Under the pieces are notes generated by a model. It ran no database searches. It saw only the letters and a program-made list of their open reading frames with translations, and had not been told where the DNA came from. From Collinsella sp. (GTDB taxonomy: Bacteria > Actinomycetota > Coriobacteriia > Coriobacteriales > Coriobacteriaceae), in NCBI GenBank assembly GCA_031295725.1, contig JAUMNV010000014.1:1-12164 (forward strand): a stretch of 12,164 bases of DNA, read 5' to 3'. Made by a program: the position numbers and the translations under genes. Shown here one piece after another: positions 1 to 6,877 of this stretch; within the stretch, counting starts at the first letter, position 1; each line of letters opens with the position of its first letter.

Positions 1-69
1 GGAAGCTAAGCCCCATCGCGCCGAGAGTACTGCGGGGTCAGCCCGTGGGAGGCCAGGGCGCCGCTGACC
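1..69 (+). rRNA. rrf: 5S ribosomal RNA, 3' part
   Basis: This is the 3' half of a 5S rRNA gene whose 5' half lies before the window. Visible 5S landmarks are GAAGCTAAGCCCC at the start, GCGCCGAGAGTACTGCGGGG in the middle, and CCCGTGGGAGGCC towards the end. The exact 3' end is uncertain by a few bases because the 5' partner strand of helix I is missing. A strong terminator follows at 106-134, so this is probably the end of an rRNA operon. Confidence 0.9.
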
Positions 70-105
70 GGTGGACGGCACCGAGCCGTCATCCGAGATG
101 GAGAA

Positions 106-134
106 GGGGGAGGCCTCGCGGCCTCCCCCTTTTT
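106..134 (+). terminator. Intrinsic terminator of the rRNA operon
   Basis: A perfect 10-bp stem, GGGGGAGGCC (106-115) with GGCCTCCCCC (120-129), closes a TCGC tetraloop and is followed at once by five T (130-134). It lies 37 bases after the 5S rRNA end and should stop rRNA operon transcription. Confidence 0.9.
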
Positions 135-198
135 GCGTTTATGGGGCGTAAATGACTCTATTACACCAGACGATCTTATCGTTTTTGGTATTGAGCCT

Positions 199-642
199 TT
201 ATTTAAAGAAGATAAATCGAATAACAAGGGCAACTGCTATGGCCACAATGATCAAAAGCAGGATTGTCAGTCGATGCTGCTTGCGTCGTTTACTTGATGA
301 AACGAAGATTGATTTTCCCTGTTTTGGCGTTTCGAGATAGCGAGCCGAATGCGTCAAGGTTTGCTTTGGTCGAGGACCTCTTTGTTGATGAGTGGCGGAT
401 GCTTTCATCGGCTCATCACTAGCTGCGCTGTTTTTAGATAATGGTGCATCTTTCAGATATACAGGGTCTCCCGAGGCGACGCCCATATGTTTACGTCCCG
501 TTTGGGCATCCTCGAGCGTTTGATATCGATTTCTCGTCACATACTCGGGCTCCGGATCATTAATGGGCTCTTGTGAGATGTGGGGGCGATGGAACCGCGG
601 CGGCTGCGTGGAAGTATCTTCCCCCTGCGTCGGCATAAACAT
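199..642 (-). CDS. Hypothetical C-terminally membrane-anchored protein
   Basis: I do not recognise this 147-residue protein. Residues 1-117 are hydrophilic and rich in Pro, Gln, Ser and Thr, and look disordered. A basic patch KRRKQHR (118-124) is followed by one hydrophobic helix (about 125-146) that ends at the C-terminus. This is the layout of a tail-anchored membrane protein with the N-terminal part in the cytoplasm. The gene is AT-richer than its neighbours. The start is uncertain: ATG at 642 or ATG at 636 both lack a clear Shine-Dalgarno sequence, and the frame stays open upstream to about 720. A TACAAT hexamer at 706-711 on this strand may be its -10 box. It lies between an rRNA operon end and hsp20, with no partner gene that suggests a role. 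A chance ORF is possible, but the terminal basic-patch-plus-helix architecture argues for a real gene. Confidence 0.6.
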   Translation of the reverse strand: MFMPTQGEDTSTQPPRFHRPHISQEPINDPEPEYVTRNRYQTLEDAQTGRKHMGVASGDPVYLKDAPLSKNSAASDEPMKASATHQQRGPRPKQTLTHSARYLETPKQGKSIFVSSSKRRKQHRLTILLLIIVAIAVALVIRFIFFK

Positions 643-705
643 TTTGTTCTGGTTTTGGTCGTCTATGATGCCCTTTAGCTCGTTACCAACAACGTGTACG
701 CGCTC

Positions 706-711
706 ATTGTA
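706..711 (-). promoter_or_regulatory. Putative -10 box for the tail-anchored protein gene
   Basis: TACAAT on the minus strand, in the context GGGGCTTACAATGAGC, lies 64 bases before the ATG at 642. I see no good -35 hexamer at 16-18 bases. The same hexamer occurs before several other genes in this window, which is the main reason to list it. Confidence 0.35.
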
Positions 712-758
712 AGCCCCTTGCTATTTGTAGCTGTGAACATACTTGTTATTTAAGCTCT

Positions 759-771
759 GGTTCAAAGAACC
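759..771. promoter_or_regulatory. 13-bp dyad in the divergent hsp20 control region
   Basis: GGTTC-AAA-GAACC is a perfect palindrome lying between the divergent genes for the tail-anchored protein and Hsp20. The whole 301-base gap (643-943) is AT-rich and holds this dyad, a HAIR-like site at 787-807, two TATAGT -10-like hexamers (814-819 and 838-843), and the hsp20 ribosome binding site. The dyad could be a regulator site; no specific family is suggested. Confidence 0.3.
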
Positions 772-786
772 TTAACCTTATTAAAA

Positions 787-807
787 CCTGAGTCAAACAC
801 ACTTAGA
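787..807 (+). promoter_or_regulatory. Possible HspR (HAIR-like) operator before hsp20
   Basis: CCTGAGT-N7-ACTTAGA resembles the actinobacterial HspR inverted repeat CTTGAGT-N7-ACTCAAG. The left half matches 6 of 7 bases, the right half only 4 of 7, and the 7-base spacing is right. A further ACTCAA half-site is at 825-830. TATAGT hexamers at 814-819 and 838-843 could be -10 boxes next to it. HspR repression of small heat-shock genes is known in Actinobacteria; applying it here is inference from a degenerate match. Confidence 0.3.
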
Positions 808-943
808 TATGCTTATAGTACTAGACTCAAAAAACTTTATAGTCGATGTATATATGAGCACTGGGTGGGCATATATAAGAGCGTCAAAAGAAGTCCCAGT
901 CACCTGGAAGATGACTCGGCAGTCCTATAAAGGAGTGGTAAAC

Positions 944-1375
944 ATGGCAAGCATGGTTCCTTATCGTTCGGTTTTTGGCGTTCGTCCCTCTGCAAGCTCG
1001 CTGTTCGATCTGTTTGATGATATGAGCGACCTAGCGAACAGCTCGATTGCCTCTAAGGCGTTCCCCGTTGACGTTGAGGATAAGGGCGATGGCTATGAGG
1101 TCAAGGCTTATCTGACCGGCGTCGCCAAGGACGATATCGATGTCGAGCTTAACGAGGGCCGTCTGTCCATTAGCGTGAATGTCGAGGAAGACGAGGGGAA
1201 CGAGGGCAAGAACTTCCTGCAGAAGGAGTTCAGCTCGTACAGCGCGACGCGTGGCGTGTATCTTAAGGACGCTTCGAGCGAGGGCCTCTCGGCTAAGTAC
1301 GCTGACGGCATCCTGACCGTTACGGTTCCCAAGATCGTCGAGAAGAAGAACGTTACGAAGATCTCCATCGAATAA
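944..1375 (+). CDS. Hsp20/alpha-crystallin small heat-shock protein
   Basis: An ATP-independent holdase of the small heat-shock family that binds unfolding proteins in the cytoplasm. From the ATG at 944 it is 143 residues, a usual Hsp20 length. The frame runs open further upstream to 809, but AAAGGAG at 929-935, eight bases before this ATG, decides the start. The N-terminal arm (about 1-38) contains VFGVRPSASSLFDLFDDM. The alpha-crystallin domain spans about 39-130 (PVDVEDKGDGYEVKAYLTGV onward). The conserved DGILTVTVPK motif is at 121-130, and a C-terminal I-x-I motif (140-142) should dock into neighbouring subunits during oligomerisation. It is monocistronic: an AT-rich control region with a HAIR-like site lies upstream and a strong terminator follows 28 bases after the stop. 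Confidence 0.93.
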   Translation: MASMVPYRSVFGVRPSASSLFDLFDDMSDLANSSIASKAFPVDVEDKGDGYEVKAYLTGVAKDDIDVELNEGRLSISVNVEEDEGNEGKNFLQKEFSSYSATRGVYLKDASSEGLSAKYADGILTVTVPKIVEKKNVTKISIE

Positions 1376-1403
1376 CTTCGTTGGTGTTCTTCGCTATTAA
1401 AAG

Positions 1404-1447
1404 ACAACAAAAGGGGCTGGGAAGCGATTCCCGGCCCCTTTTGTTGT
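1404..1447. terminator. Bidirectional terminator between hsp20 and the MBL hydrolase gene
   Basis: A stem of about 20 bp (1404-1423 with 1428-1447, one T-G wobble) has a GCGA tetraloop of the GNRA type. AAAA lies on the 5' side and TTTT on the 3' side, so it can end transcription from both convergent genes. The two stops are 28 bases before it (hsp20) and 10 bases after it (hydrolase). Confidence 0.88.
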
Positions 1448-1457
1448 TTAGGACAGT

Positions 1458-2267
1458 CTATTGAATGATTGCCGGTTGATACTGACTCGCAGGGCGTATC
1501 GAGAGTTTTCGCGATCCTTGGAGAAGGGTTGCGGAGCTGCCGACCTCGTCATCCAGGGTTGCGGCCAGAGCTTTGGCATAGCTTTTGACGGTAAGGCTCG
1601 GACGATTGTTATCTTGGCTGATATGCATGGCAATGAGCTGTTCGGTGCGATCGGTAACAAGTTCGCGCGCGGCTTCGGCGGCTTGGCCATTGGAGAGGTG
1701 TCCCCTTTCAGACAGGATGCGCTCCTGAAGAAAGCGGGGATATTCTCCCTCGCGCAGCATGGTCACATCGTGGTTGCTTTCGAGTGCGAGGACTCGACAA
1801 TCTTTGAGGGTGTTCATGGCTTGGCTCGATAGCTCTCCGGTGTCGGTGGCAAAGCCGATGGAATCATCGAGGGTGTCGAATCGATAGCCGACTGGATTGA
1901 TGACATCGTGTGACGTTGAGTAGGTTTGCACGTGGATGCCGGCAATGGATAGGGTGTCACCGGGATCGAATTCCTCGACAGGCAGATGCGAAAGATTTTC
2001 TTTGCTCGAAAGAGTGCCCCTGCTGGCAAAGAGGGGGCCGTGCCAGTGCTTGCACCAGACATCGAGGCCCTTGATGTGATCGCTATGCTCATGAGTAATG
2101 AGAAGAGCCGAGACGTTGTCTGCCGAGAGCCTCAGTTCTGCCATGCGCTTTAATGTCTCGCGGGGAGACAGTCCGTCATCGACCATAATGAGCCCCTGCG
2201 GGCCCTCGATGAGTGCGCAGTTGCCTTTAGAGCCACTGCCGAGGATATGAAGGTGCAGGCAAGACAT
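1458..2267 (-). CDS. WalJ/YycJ-type metallo-beta-lactamase-fold hydrolase
   Basis: A 269-residue protein of the metallo-beta-lactamase superfamily, closest by motif to YycJ/WalJ (VicX). It begins with the family signature HILGSGSKGN (7-16). The metal-binding THEHSDH motif is at 58-64 (His59, His61, Asp63, His64). Other likely ligands are His120 (STSHD), Asp142 (TDTG) and the late His215 (AMHIS). LESNHD (162-167) and RGHLSN (188-193) are typical of this subfamily. Members are thought to act on nucleic acid, with a proposed 5'-3' exonuclease role, and in Firmicutes the gene sits beside the WalRK two-component system. Here no sensor kinase is adjacent, so the link to cell-wall signalling is absent and the substrate is unknown. 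Only a weak GGA lies upstream of the ATG at 2267. It is divergent from tilS. Confidence 0.88.
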   Translation of the reverse strand: MSCLHLHILGSGSKGNCALIEGPQGLIMVDDGLSPRETLKRMAELRLSADNVSALLITHEHSDHIKGLDVWCKHWHGPLFASRGTLSSKENLSHLPVEEFDPGDTLSIAGIHVQTYSTSHDVINPVGYRFDTLDDSIGFATDTGELSSQAMNTLKDCRVLALESNHDVTMLREGEYPRFLQERILSERGHLSNGQAAEAARELVTDRTEQLIAMHISQDNNRPSLTVKSYAKALAATLDDEVGSSATLLQGSRKLSIRPASQYQPAIIQ

Positions 2268-2281
2268 AAGATTCCAAAGGA

Positions 2282-2287
2282 TACAAT
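2282..2287 (+). promoter_or_regulatory. Putative -10 box for tilS
   Basis: TACAAT at 2282-2287 (context GGATACAATGGG) lies 28 bases before the tilS ATG and just before its ribosome binding site, giving a short 5' leader. No clear -35 hexamer is seen. Confidence 0.4.
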
Positions 2288-2315
2288 GGGTGCGGACGAA
2301 TAAAGGAGGAAGCGA

Positions 2316-3854
2316 ATGCCAACGGTATCACAGCATTACGGACACCATGCCGTGCCTGGGGCAGTCGATGAGACCCGGACGAGGCAGCAGGCAGCTCCTG
2401 TCGTGCTCATGGTATCAGGCGGCGCGGACTCGACGGCACTGCTTCTTATGGCGTGCACATCAAAGCTGGATATCCAAGACGGACGCGGTGTTGCCCCCAT
2501 TGCTCGCGAGCGCCTGCATGTGCTGCATGTAAACCATCATCTGCGCGGCAAGGCGTCCGATGGCGACGAGGCCTTTGTGCGTGAGCTCTGCGCGCAATAT
2601 GGTTTACCGCTGTGTGTGGAGCACGCTTATTTTGATGGGGAGTCGGGCAATATTGAGGCCGCGGCCCGCGAGGTGCGCTATGCCGCGGCGCGGAGGTATG
2701 TTCGCGAACTCTGCGCCCAGACGGGGGCGCCGCGAACGGCGGCTCGTATCTGCACCGCGCACACGTCTTCGGATCGCGCGGAAACGTTTTTGATGAACGC
2801 GATTAAGGGTTCGGGGCCCGCTGGTCTATCGAGCATTCCTCGCCGGAGGAATATCGTGGTGCGTCCCTTGCTCGACCTAACTCATGGCGAGCTTGTGGGC
2901 TATCTACAGGTACATGGTCAGCCGTGGCGTGAAGACGAGAGCAATGAGGATATCTCGTATCTGCGAAACTACGTGCGCCATCGGGTAATGCCAGTGGTGG
3001 CACAGCGTAATGCGAGCGTGTGCAAGACGATTGGCGCCGCCTGTGAGATCTTGGGTGACGAAGACGCGTTTCTATCCCAGCTGTCGGCGCAGGCGTTTCG
3101 AAGCTGCCTGCGCAAGGAGGCGGCGGGCGCGCTAGTGCTCGATGCCAGACGCCTTGCTGCGGCCGAGGTGGTAATCGCGCGGCGCATCGTGCGACTGGCG
3201 ATTAAGCGCATCGATCCGGACGCTCGTCCAGAGATGCGACATGTGGAGCGAGTCCTTTCCTGCGTTGCCGAGGGCGCCGGCTCGGTCACGCTTCCGGCGG
3301 GGATTGACGCACGCATTGAGTTTGGCATGCTGGCGTTTAAGGCGCCGGCGGCTCGCGAGGGCCTGGTCGCGGACTGGGTTACCGTACCCGGTCGTTTGCC
3401 GTTGGGCGGGGGACGTATGCTGGTCACAGAACCGATGGCCGTTGAGCCGGGATGCGATATCGTGCGTCGCGCCCGTGAGCTTGCGGCTGCCGGGGAAGTG
3501 ACAGCTTTGGTAGACGCGGCTGCCCTGGGTTTTGCCGACAGCGATAGTGAGCGGATCCTGGCGGGCTCGCGTGGCAAGATCCCTGTCGAGGCGCGATTGG
3601 CGCGCCTGTGGGTGGACGGTCCCGCACCGGGAGACGTGATGTGCCCGTTAGGGATGAGTGGCCGAAGCAAGAAAGTATCCGACTTGCTAGGCGAGGCTCG
3701 CATTCCCGTTTCCGAGCGCGCCGGCGTGCCCATGGTGAGGACGGCGCCGGGAGGTGCCGTGGTGTGGGTCGCCGGAGTTCGCGCGGACGAGCGTTTTAAG
3801 TGCACGGCCGCAACGCGCGTGGCATATCTGCTTCGTGTGGTCGATGCGGAATAG
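2316..3854 (+). CDS. tilS: tRNA(Ile)-lysidine synthase
   Basis: TilS ligates lysine to C34 of the CAU-anticodon tRNA-Ile with ATP, so that the tRNA reads AUA and is charged with isoleucine. The 512-residue protein has the N-type ATP-pyrophosphatase P-loop SGGADST (34-40), the HVNHHLRG segment (71-78), EAAAREVRY (114-122), TAHTSSDRAETFLMN (147-161) and the tRNA-contacting region REDESNEDISYLRNYVRHRV (205-224). A substrate-binding middle domain follows. The C-terminal TilS domain is clear near the end (GRSKKVSDLLGEARIP, WVAGVRADERFKC). It is somewhat longer than many bacterial homologues. A near-ideal AAAGGAGGA ribosome binding site (2302-2310), five bases before ATG, fixes the start. It precedes hpt and ftsH, the usual actinobacterial order, but a 148-base gap with its own promoter separates it from hpt. 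Confidence 0.96.
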   Translation: MPTVSQHYGHHAVPGAVDETRTRQQAAPVVLMVSGGADSTALLLMACTSKLDIQDGRGVAPIARERLHVLHVNHHLRGKASDGDEAFVRELCAQYGLPLCVEHAYFDGESGNIEAAAREVRYAAARRYVRELCAQTGAPRTAARICTAHTSSDRAETFLMNAIKGSGPAGLSSIPRRRNIVVRPLLDLTHGELVGYLQVHGQPWREDESNEDISYLRNYVRHRVMPVVAQRNASVCKTIGAACEILGDEDAFLSQLSAQAFRSCLRKEAAGALVLDARRLAAAEVVIARRIVRLAIKRIDPDARPEMRHVERVLSCVAEGAGSVTLPAGIDARIEFGMLAFKAPAAREGLVADWVTVPGRLPLGGGRMLVTEPMAVEPGCDIVRRARELAAAGEVTALVDAAALGFADSDSERILAGSRGKIPVEARLARLWVDGPAPGDVMCPLGMSGRSKKVSDLLGEARIPVSERAGVPMVRTAPGGAVVWVAGVRADERFKCTAATRVAYLLRVVDAE

Positions 3855-3915
3855 CGTCCTACGCCAGCTATTCTGTGCGGCGTTGACGGTATTCCCGCGC
3901 TGATGGTGCGCGGGC

Positions 3916-3945
3916 TGGAAAATATACCCCGTGCGCTGCTAGAAT
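3916..3945 (+). promoter_or_regulatory. Putative hpt-ftsH promoter with extended -10
   Basis: TGCTAGAAT (3937-3945) is an extended -10 element (TG-n-TAGAAT; the hexamer matches 5 of 6). A weak -35, TGGAAA (3916-3921), lies 18 bases upstream. The start codon of hpt is 57 bases after the -10. Just upstream, a 7-bp GC hairpin (CCCGCGC 3894-3900 with GCGCGGG 3908-3914) lacks a T-tract and is not a convincing terminator for tilS. Confidence 0.5.
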
Positions 3946-4002
3946 GTGTAGTTCGCGTCCATACGGCGGTGTGTGGGCGATTAAGCACAAGAAAGGGTTG
4001 TC

Positions 4003-4551
4003 ATGGCTTCTCAACATCCGGATATCGAGAAGGTTCTGTTTACGCAGGAGGATATCGACGGCATCGTTTCTCGCCTGGGCGAGGAGATCACTCGCGACTA
4101 CGCGGGTAAGGATCTGGTGCTGATCGCGGTTCTGCGCGGTGCCGTTGTCTTTATGGGCGACCTGATGCGCAAGATTGAGCTACCGACCAACATCGATTTC
4201 ATGGCTGTTTCGAGCTATGGCGACGGTGTGAAGTCTTCGGGCATCGTGCGTATCATTAAGGATCTGGATATCGACATCCGTGGTCGCGACGTGCTGATCG
4301 TCGAGGACATTCTGGACTCGGGCCTGACCCTCAAGTACCTGATGAAGAACCTCGAGAGCCGCAAGCCCGCTTCGCTGGAGGTCGCTGCCTTCCTGTGGAA
4401 GGACGTTGAGGACCGCACCTCGGCCATCACGCCCAAGTATGTTGGAACCCATTGCCCCGATGCCTTTGTGGTGGGCTACGGCCTCGACTATGCCGAGCGC
4501 TATCGTAACCTTCCGTATCTGGGCATTTTGAAACCGGAGGTTTATTCGTAA
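4003..4551 (+). CDS. hpt: Hypoxanthine phosphoribosyltransferase
   Basis: A purine-salvage enzyme that joins hypoxanthine (often also guanine) to PRPP, giving IMP or GMP and pyrophosphate, in the cytoplasm. It is 182 residues, the usual bacterial size. Motifs in order: VLRGAVVF (43-50), the flexible-loop segment SSYGDGVKSSG (70-80), the PRPP-binding VLIVEDILDSGLTL (97-110) with the two acidic residues Glu101 and Asp102, and the C-terminal base-pocket region FVVGYGLDYAERYRNLPYLG (155-174). AAAGG sits shortly before the ATG. The stop is separated from the ftsH ATG by one base, so hpt and ftsH are surely cotranscribed and probably translationally coupled. Confidence 0.96.
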   Translation: MASQHPDIEKVLFTQEDIDGIVSRLGEEITRDYAGKDLVLIAVLRGAVVFMGDLMRKIELPTNIDFMAVSSYGDGVKSSGIVRIIKDLDIDIRGRDVLIVEDILDSGLTLKYLMKNLESRKPASLEVAAFLWKDVEDRTSAITPKYVGTHCPDAFVVGYGLDYAERYRNLPYLGILKPEVYS

Positions 4552-4552
4552 G

Positions 4553-6688
4553 ATGCCCGACGACCATAACGATAACAATTCCCAGACTCCCCGGGAGCCT
4601 AAGATCCCGGGGATGCCCGGAGGCAAGAAGCCCACGCGTACGGGCTGGCTGTATTTTCTTTTGGCTTGCGCGCTTCTGGGCTATGCCTTCTTTAATATGG
4701 GTTCCGGCTTTGCCAGCTCCAGCAATACCGTTAAGCTCGCGACGAGCGAGATGGTCAGCGCCATCAAGCAGGATTGCGTCGAAGATCTGACCTATACGGT
4801 TCAAGACGGAAGCGTGACGGGTCATTACTGGAAGACAAAAAAGGACAAGGGCGATACGAGCGAGCTCAAGAGCTTCTCTTCGACCTATGTCGGCTCCGAT
4901 TCGCTTGCCGAGCTCATGGCGGAGCACCCCGATACCAAGTACATCGTCAACACCAACGATCCCGATTTTTGGGGCGACTTGGCGAGGAGTGTGCTTCCGA
5001 CGATCGCCCTTATCGCCATCATGTTCTACTTTATGCGCCAGATGATGGGCGCCAACAACAGGAACATGCAGTTTGGCAAGACCAACGCCAAGACCAACGA
5101 GGCCACACGCCCCAAGGTCAAGTTTGAAGACGTTGCCGGAGTGGACGAGGCAGTCGAGGAGCTCGAGGAGATCCGTGACTTTTTGAGCGATCCGGATCGC
5201 TATCGCAAGCTGGGCGCCAAGATCCCGCGTGGCGTGTTGCTGGTTGGCCCTCCGGGCACCGGTAAAACGCTGCTGGCCAAGGCCGTTGCCGGCGAGGCGG
5301 GCGTGCCGTTCTTTAGCATCTCGGGTTCCGACTTTGTCGAGATGTTCGTAGGTGTCGGCGCCAGCCGTGTGCGTGACCTCTTTAAGGAGGCCAAGTCCCA
5401 GGCCCCGTCGATCATCTTCATCGATGAGATCGATGCCGTGGGACGTCAGCGCGGAGCTGGCTTGGGCGGCGGTCACGACGAGCGCGAGCAGACGCTCAAC
5501 CAGCTGCTGGTCGAGATGGACGGCTTTGAGGAAAGCGAGTCGGTCATCCTGATCGCCGCCACCAACCGCCCCGACATTCTGGATCCGGCGCTGCTGCGTC
5601 CCGGTCGTTTTGACCGTCAGGTTACGGTCGACCGTCCGGATGTGAAGGGCCGCGAGCAGATCTTGCGCGTGCATGCCGAGAACAAGCCGATGGACGAGGA
5701 CGTTAAGTTTGAGAAGCTCGCCCAGATGACCGTTGGCTTCACTGGTGCCGATCTGGCAAATCTGCTCAACGAGTCTGCGCTGTTGGCTGCCCGCCGCCAT
5801 CGTTCCGTGATCTCGATGGACGAGGTCGAGGAATCGATGGAGCGCGTGATTGCCGGACCGCAGCGCAAGGGTCGCGTGATGACCGAGGCCGAGCGCACCA
5901 CGATTGCCTACCACGAGAGCGGTCACGCCCTGGTGGGTCACATCCTGGAGCACTCCGATCCGGTCCACAAGATCTCGATCGTCAGCCGCGGCCAGGCGCT
6001 GGGCTACACGCTGCAGCTTCCGCAGGAGGACCACTTCCTCAAGACCAAGAACGAGATGCTCGACGAGCTCGCCGTGTTCTTGGGCGGTCGCGTTGCCGAG
6101 GAGCTCATGTGCGATGACATCACGTCGGGCGCGAGCAACGATCTGGAGCGCGCAACCAAGATGGCGCGCGAGATGGTCACGCGCCTGGGCATGAGCGAGG
6201 AGCTGGGCACGCAAGTGTTTGGCGAAGCGCAACATCAGGTGTTCCTTGGTCGCGATTACGCCGATCACCAGGATTACTCCGAGGAGACGGCGCGCCGCAT
6301 CGATATCGAGGTCCAGCGCATTATGCGTGAGGCCCATCGTCGTGCGGTCGAGATTCTGGACGCCCGTCGCGATCAGCTCGATCTGATGGCGAAGGTGCTG
6401 CTTGAGCGCGAGACCGTCGAGGGCGACGCCGTGAACGCCCTGCTCGACAACGAGTGGAATGCCTACCTTGAGCGCGAGGGCGATATCCTGGCGGCCAAGG
6501 AGGAGCGCAATGCCAAGGCGGCCGGCATGCCGACCAAGAAGCGCGTGCCTCGAATGAGCGAGGAGGAGCTGGCGGCTGATGCCGCGGCCTTTGCGCAGGC
6601 GGCCATGCAGGAGGATGCCGAAGCCGCATCCGATGATGCTGACGATGACCATGCCGTCGTCGATGCCGACACCGACGCCGACAAATAG
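4553..6688 (+). CDS. ftsH: ATP-dependent zinc metalloprotease FtsH
   Basis: A membrane-anchored AAA+ protease that extracts and degrades misfolded membrane proteins and selected cytosolic proteins as a hexamer. Its 711 residues show a short cytoplasmic N-terminus, transmembrane helix 1 (about 31-49), a small extracytoplasmic domain (about 50-145) and helix 2 (about 146-164). The AAA+ module has Walker A GPPGTGKT (232-239), Walker B IIFIDEID (287-294) and the second region of homology ATNRPDILDPALLRPGRFDR (336-355) with arginine fingers Arg349 and Arg352. The pore motif FVG is at 265-267. The protease domain has the zinc site HESGH (454-458) and a likely third ligand, Asp530 (GASNDLE). After about residue 665 comes a low-complexity Ala/Asp/Glu-rich acidic tail, longer than in Escherichia coli. 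CGGAGGT (4535-4541) is the ribosome binding site, inside the end of hpt. Confidence 0.97.
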   Translation: MPDDHNDNNSQTPREPKIPGMPGGKKPTRTGWLYFLLACALLGYAFFNMGSGFASSSNTVKLATSEMVSAIKQDCVEDLTYTVQDGSVTGHYWKTKKDKGDTSELKSFSSTYVGSDSLAELMAEHPDTKYIVNTNDPDFWGDLARSVLPTIALIAIMFYFMRQMMGANNRNMQFGKTNAKTNEATRPKVKFEDVAGVDEAVEELEEIRDFLSDPDRYRKLGAKIPRGVLLVGPPGTGKTLLAKAVAGEAGVPFFSISGSDFVEMFVGVGASRVRDLFKEAKSQAPSIIFIDEIDAVGRQRGAGLGGGHDEREQTLNQLLVEMDGFEESESVILIAATNRPDILDPALLRPGRFDRQVTVDRPDVKGREQILRVHAENKPMDEDVKFEKLAQMTVGFTGADLANLLNESALLAARRHRSVISMDEVEESMERVIAGPQRKGRVMTEAERTTIAYHESGHALVGHILEHSDPVHKISIVSRGQALGYTLQLPQEDHFLKTKNEMLDELAVFLGGRVAEELMCDDITSGASNDLERATKMAREMVTRLGMSEELGTQVFGEAQHQVFLGRDYADHQDYSEETARRIDIEVQRIMREAHRRAVEILDARRDQLDLMAKVLLERETVEGDAVNALLDNEWNAYLEREGDILAAKEERNAKAAGMPTKKRVPRMSEEELAADAAAFAQAAMQEDAEAASDDADDDHAVVDADTDADK

Positions 6689-6699
6689 TCTTTGTGGCG

Positions 6700-6738
6700 A
6701 AAGCCTCCGCGGGGAAACCTGCGGAGGCTTTTTCTTTT
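6700..6738 (+). terminator. Intrinsic terminator after ftsH
   Basis: AAAGCCTCCGC (6700-6710) pairs with GCGGAGGCTTT (6721-6731). The inner bases can add three pairs and leave a GAAA tetraloop. A T-rich run follows (TTTCTTTT, 6731-6738). It lies 11 bases after the ftsH stop and closes the hpt-ftsH transcript. Confidence 0.9.
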
Positions 6739-6757
6739 GAGCGATATGGGGCCGTCT

Positions 6758-6817
6758 GTTGATTGGGGACAGACTTAAATGAGCGTTTTCACGCATTTAA
6801 GTCTGTCCCCAATCAAC
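6758..6817. repeat. 60-bp palindromic REP-like element
   Basis: Perfect 24-base inverted arms at 6758-6781 and 6794-6817 surround a 12-base centre. The arms contain GATTGGGGACAGACTTAAAT and its complement. The centre can pair further (GCG 6783-6785 with CGC 6792-6794) by leaving a two-base bulge. It is not a terminator, since no T-run follows either arm. It lies between the ftsH terminator and the aminotransferase promoter. From memory, GGGGACAG-type palindromes are dispersed in many bacterial genomes and some are linked to Y1/RAYT transposases; no transposase gene is in this window. Confidence 0.75.
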
Positions 6818-6847
6818 ATTGCTGCGGCACTTTGCTCGGCTAAAGCG

Positions 6848-6853
6848 TACAAT
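6848..6853 (+). promoter_or_regulatory. Putative -10 box for the aminotransferase gene
   Basis: TACAAT in the context AAAGCGTACAATAGCG lies 24 bases before the ATG at 6878 and just before its ribosome binding site. No recognisable -35 lies at the right distance. The position directly after the 60-bp palindrome shows the element did not separate this -10 from its gene. Confidence 0.45.
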
Positions 6854-6877
6854 AGCGCCTATGCGAAAGGGGAACAG

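Noticed and set aside
170..186. A small hairpin ACGAT-CTT-ATCGT followed by TTTT after the rRNA terminator
   Set aside because: A 5-bp AT-containing stem is too weak to call a second terminator.
809..943. A longer Hsp20 reading frame starting at 809
   Set aside because: The extension has no similarity to Hsp20 proteins and covers the AT-rich control region; AAAGGAG before 944 marks the real start.
2969..3988. A 339-codon open frame antisense to tilS
   Set aside because: The translation is a Ser/Arg/Thr/Pro-rich low-complexity sequence, typical of a shadow frame; tilS on the other strand has clear motifs and a strong ribosome binding site.
4427..6796. A 789-codon open frame antisense to ftsH and the end of hpt
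   Set aside because: It mirrors ftsH exactly, its translation is a low-complexity His/Leu/Arg-rich mix with no recognisable domain, and open antisense frames are common where third positions are GC-rich.
6779..6877. A longer aminotransferase frame starting inside the palindrome at 6779
   Set aside because: The extra residues come from the palindrome and promoter; a good ribosome binding site supports 6878.
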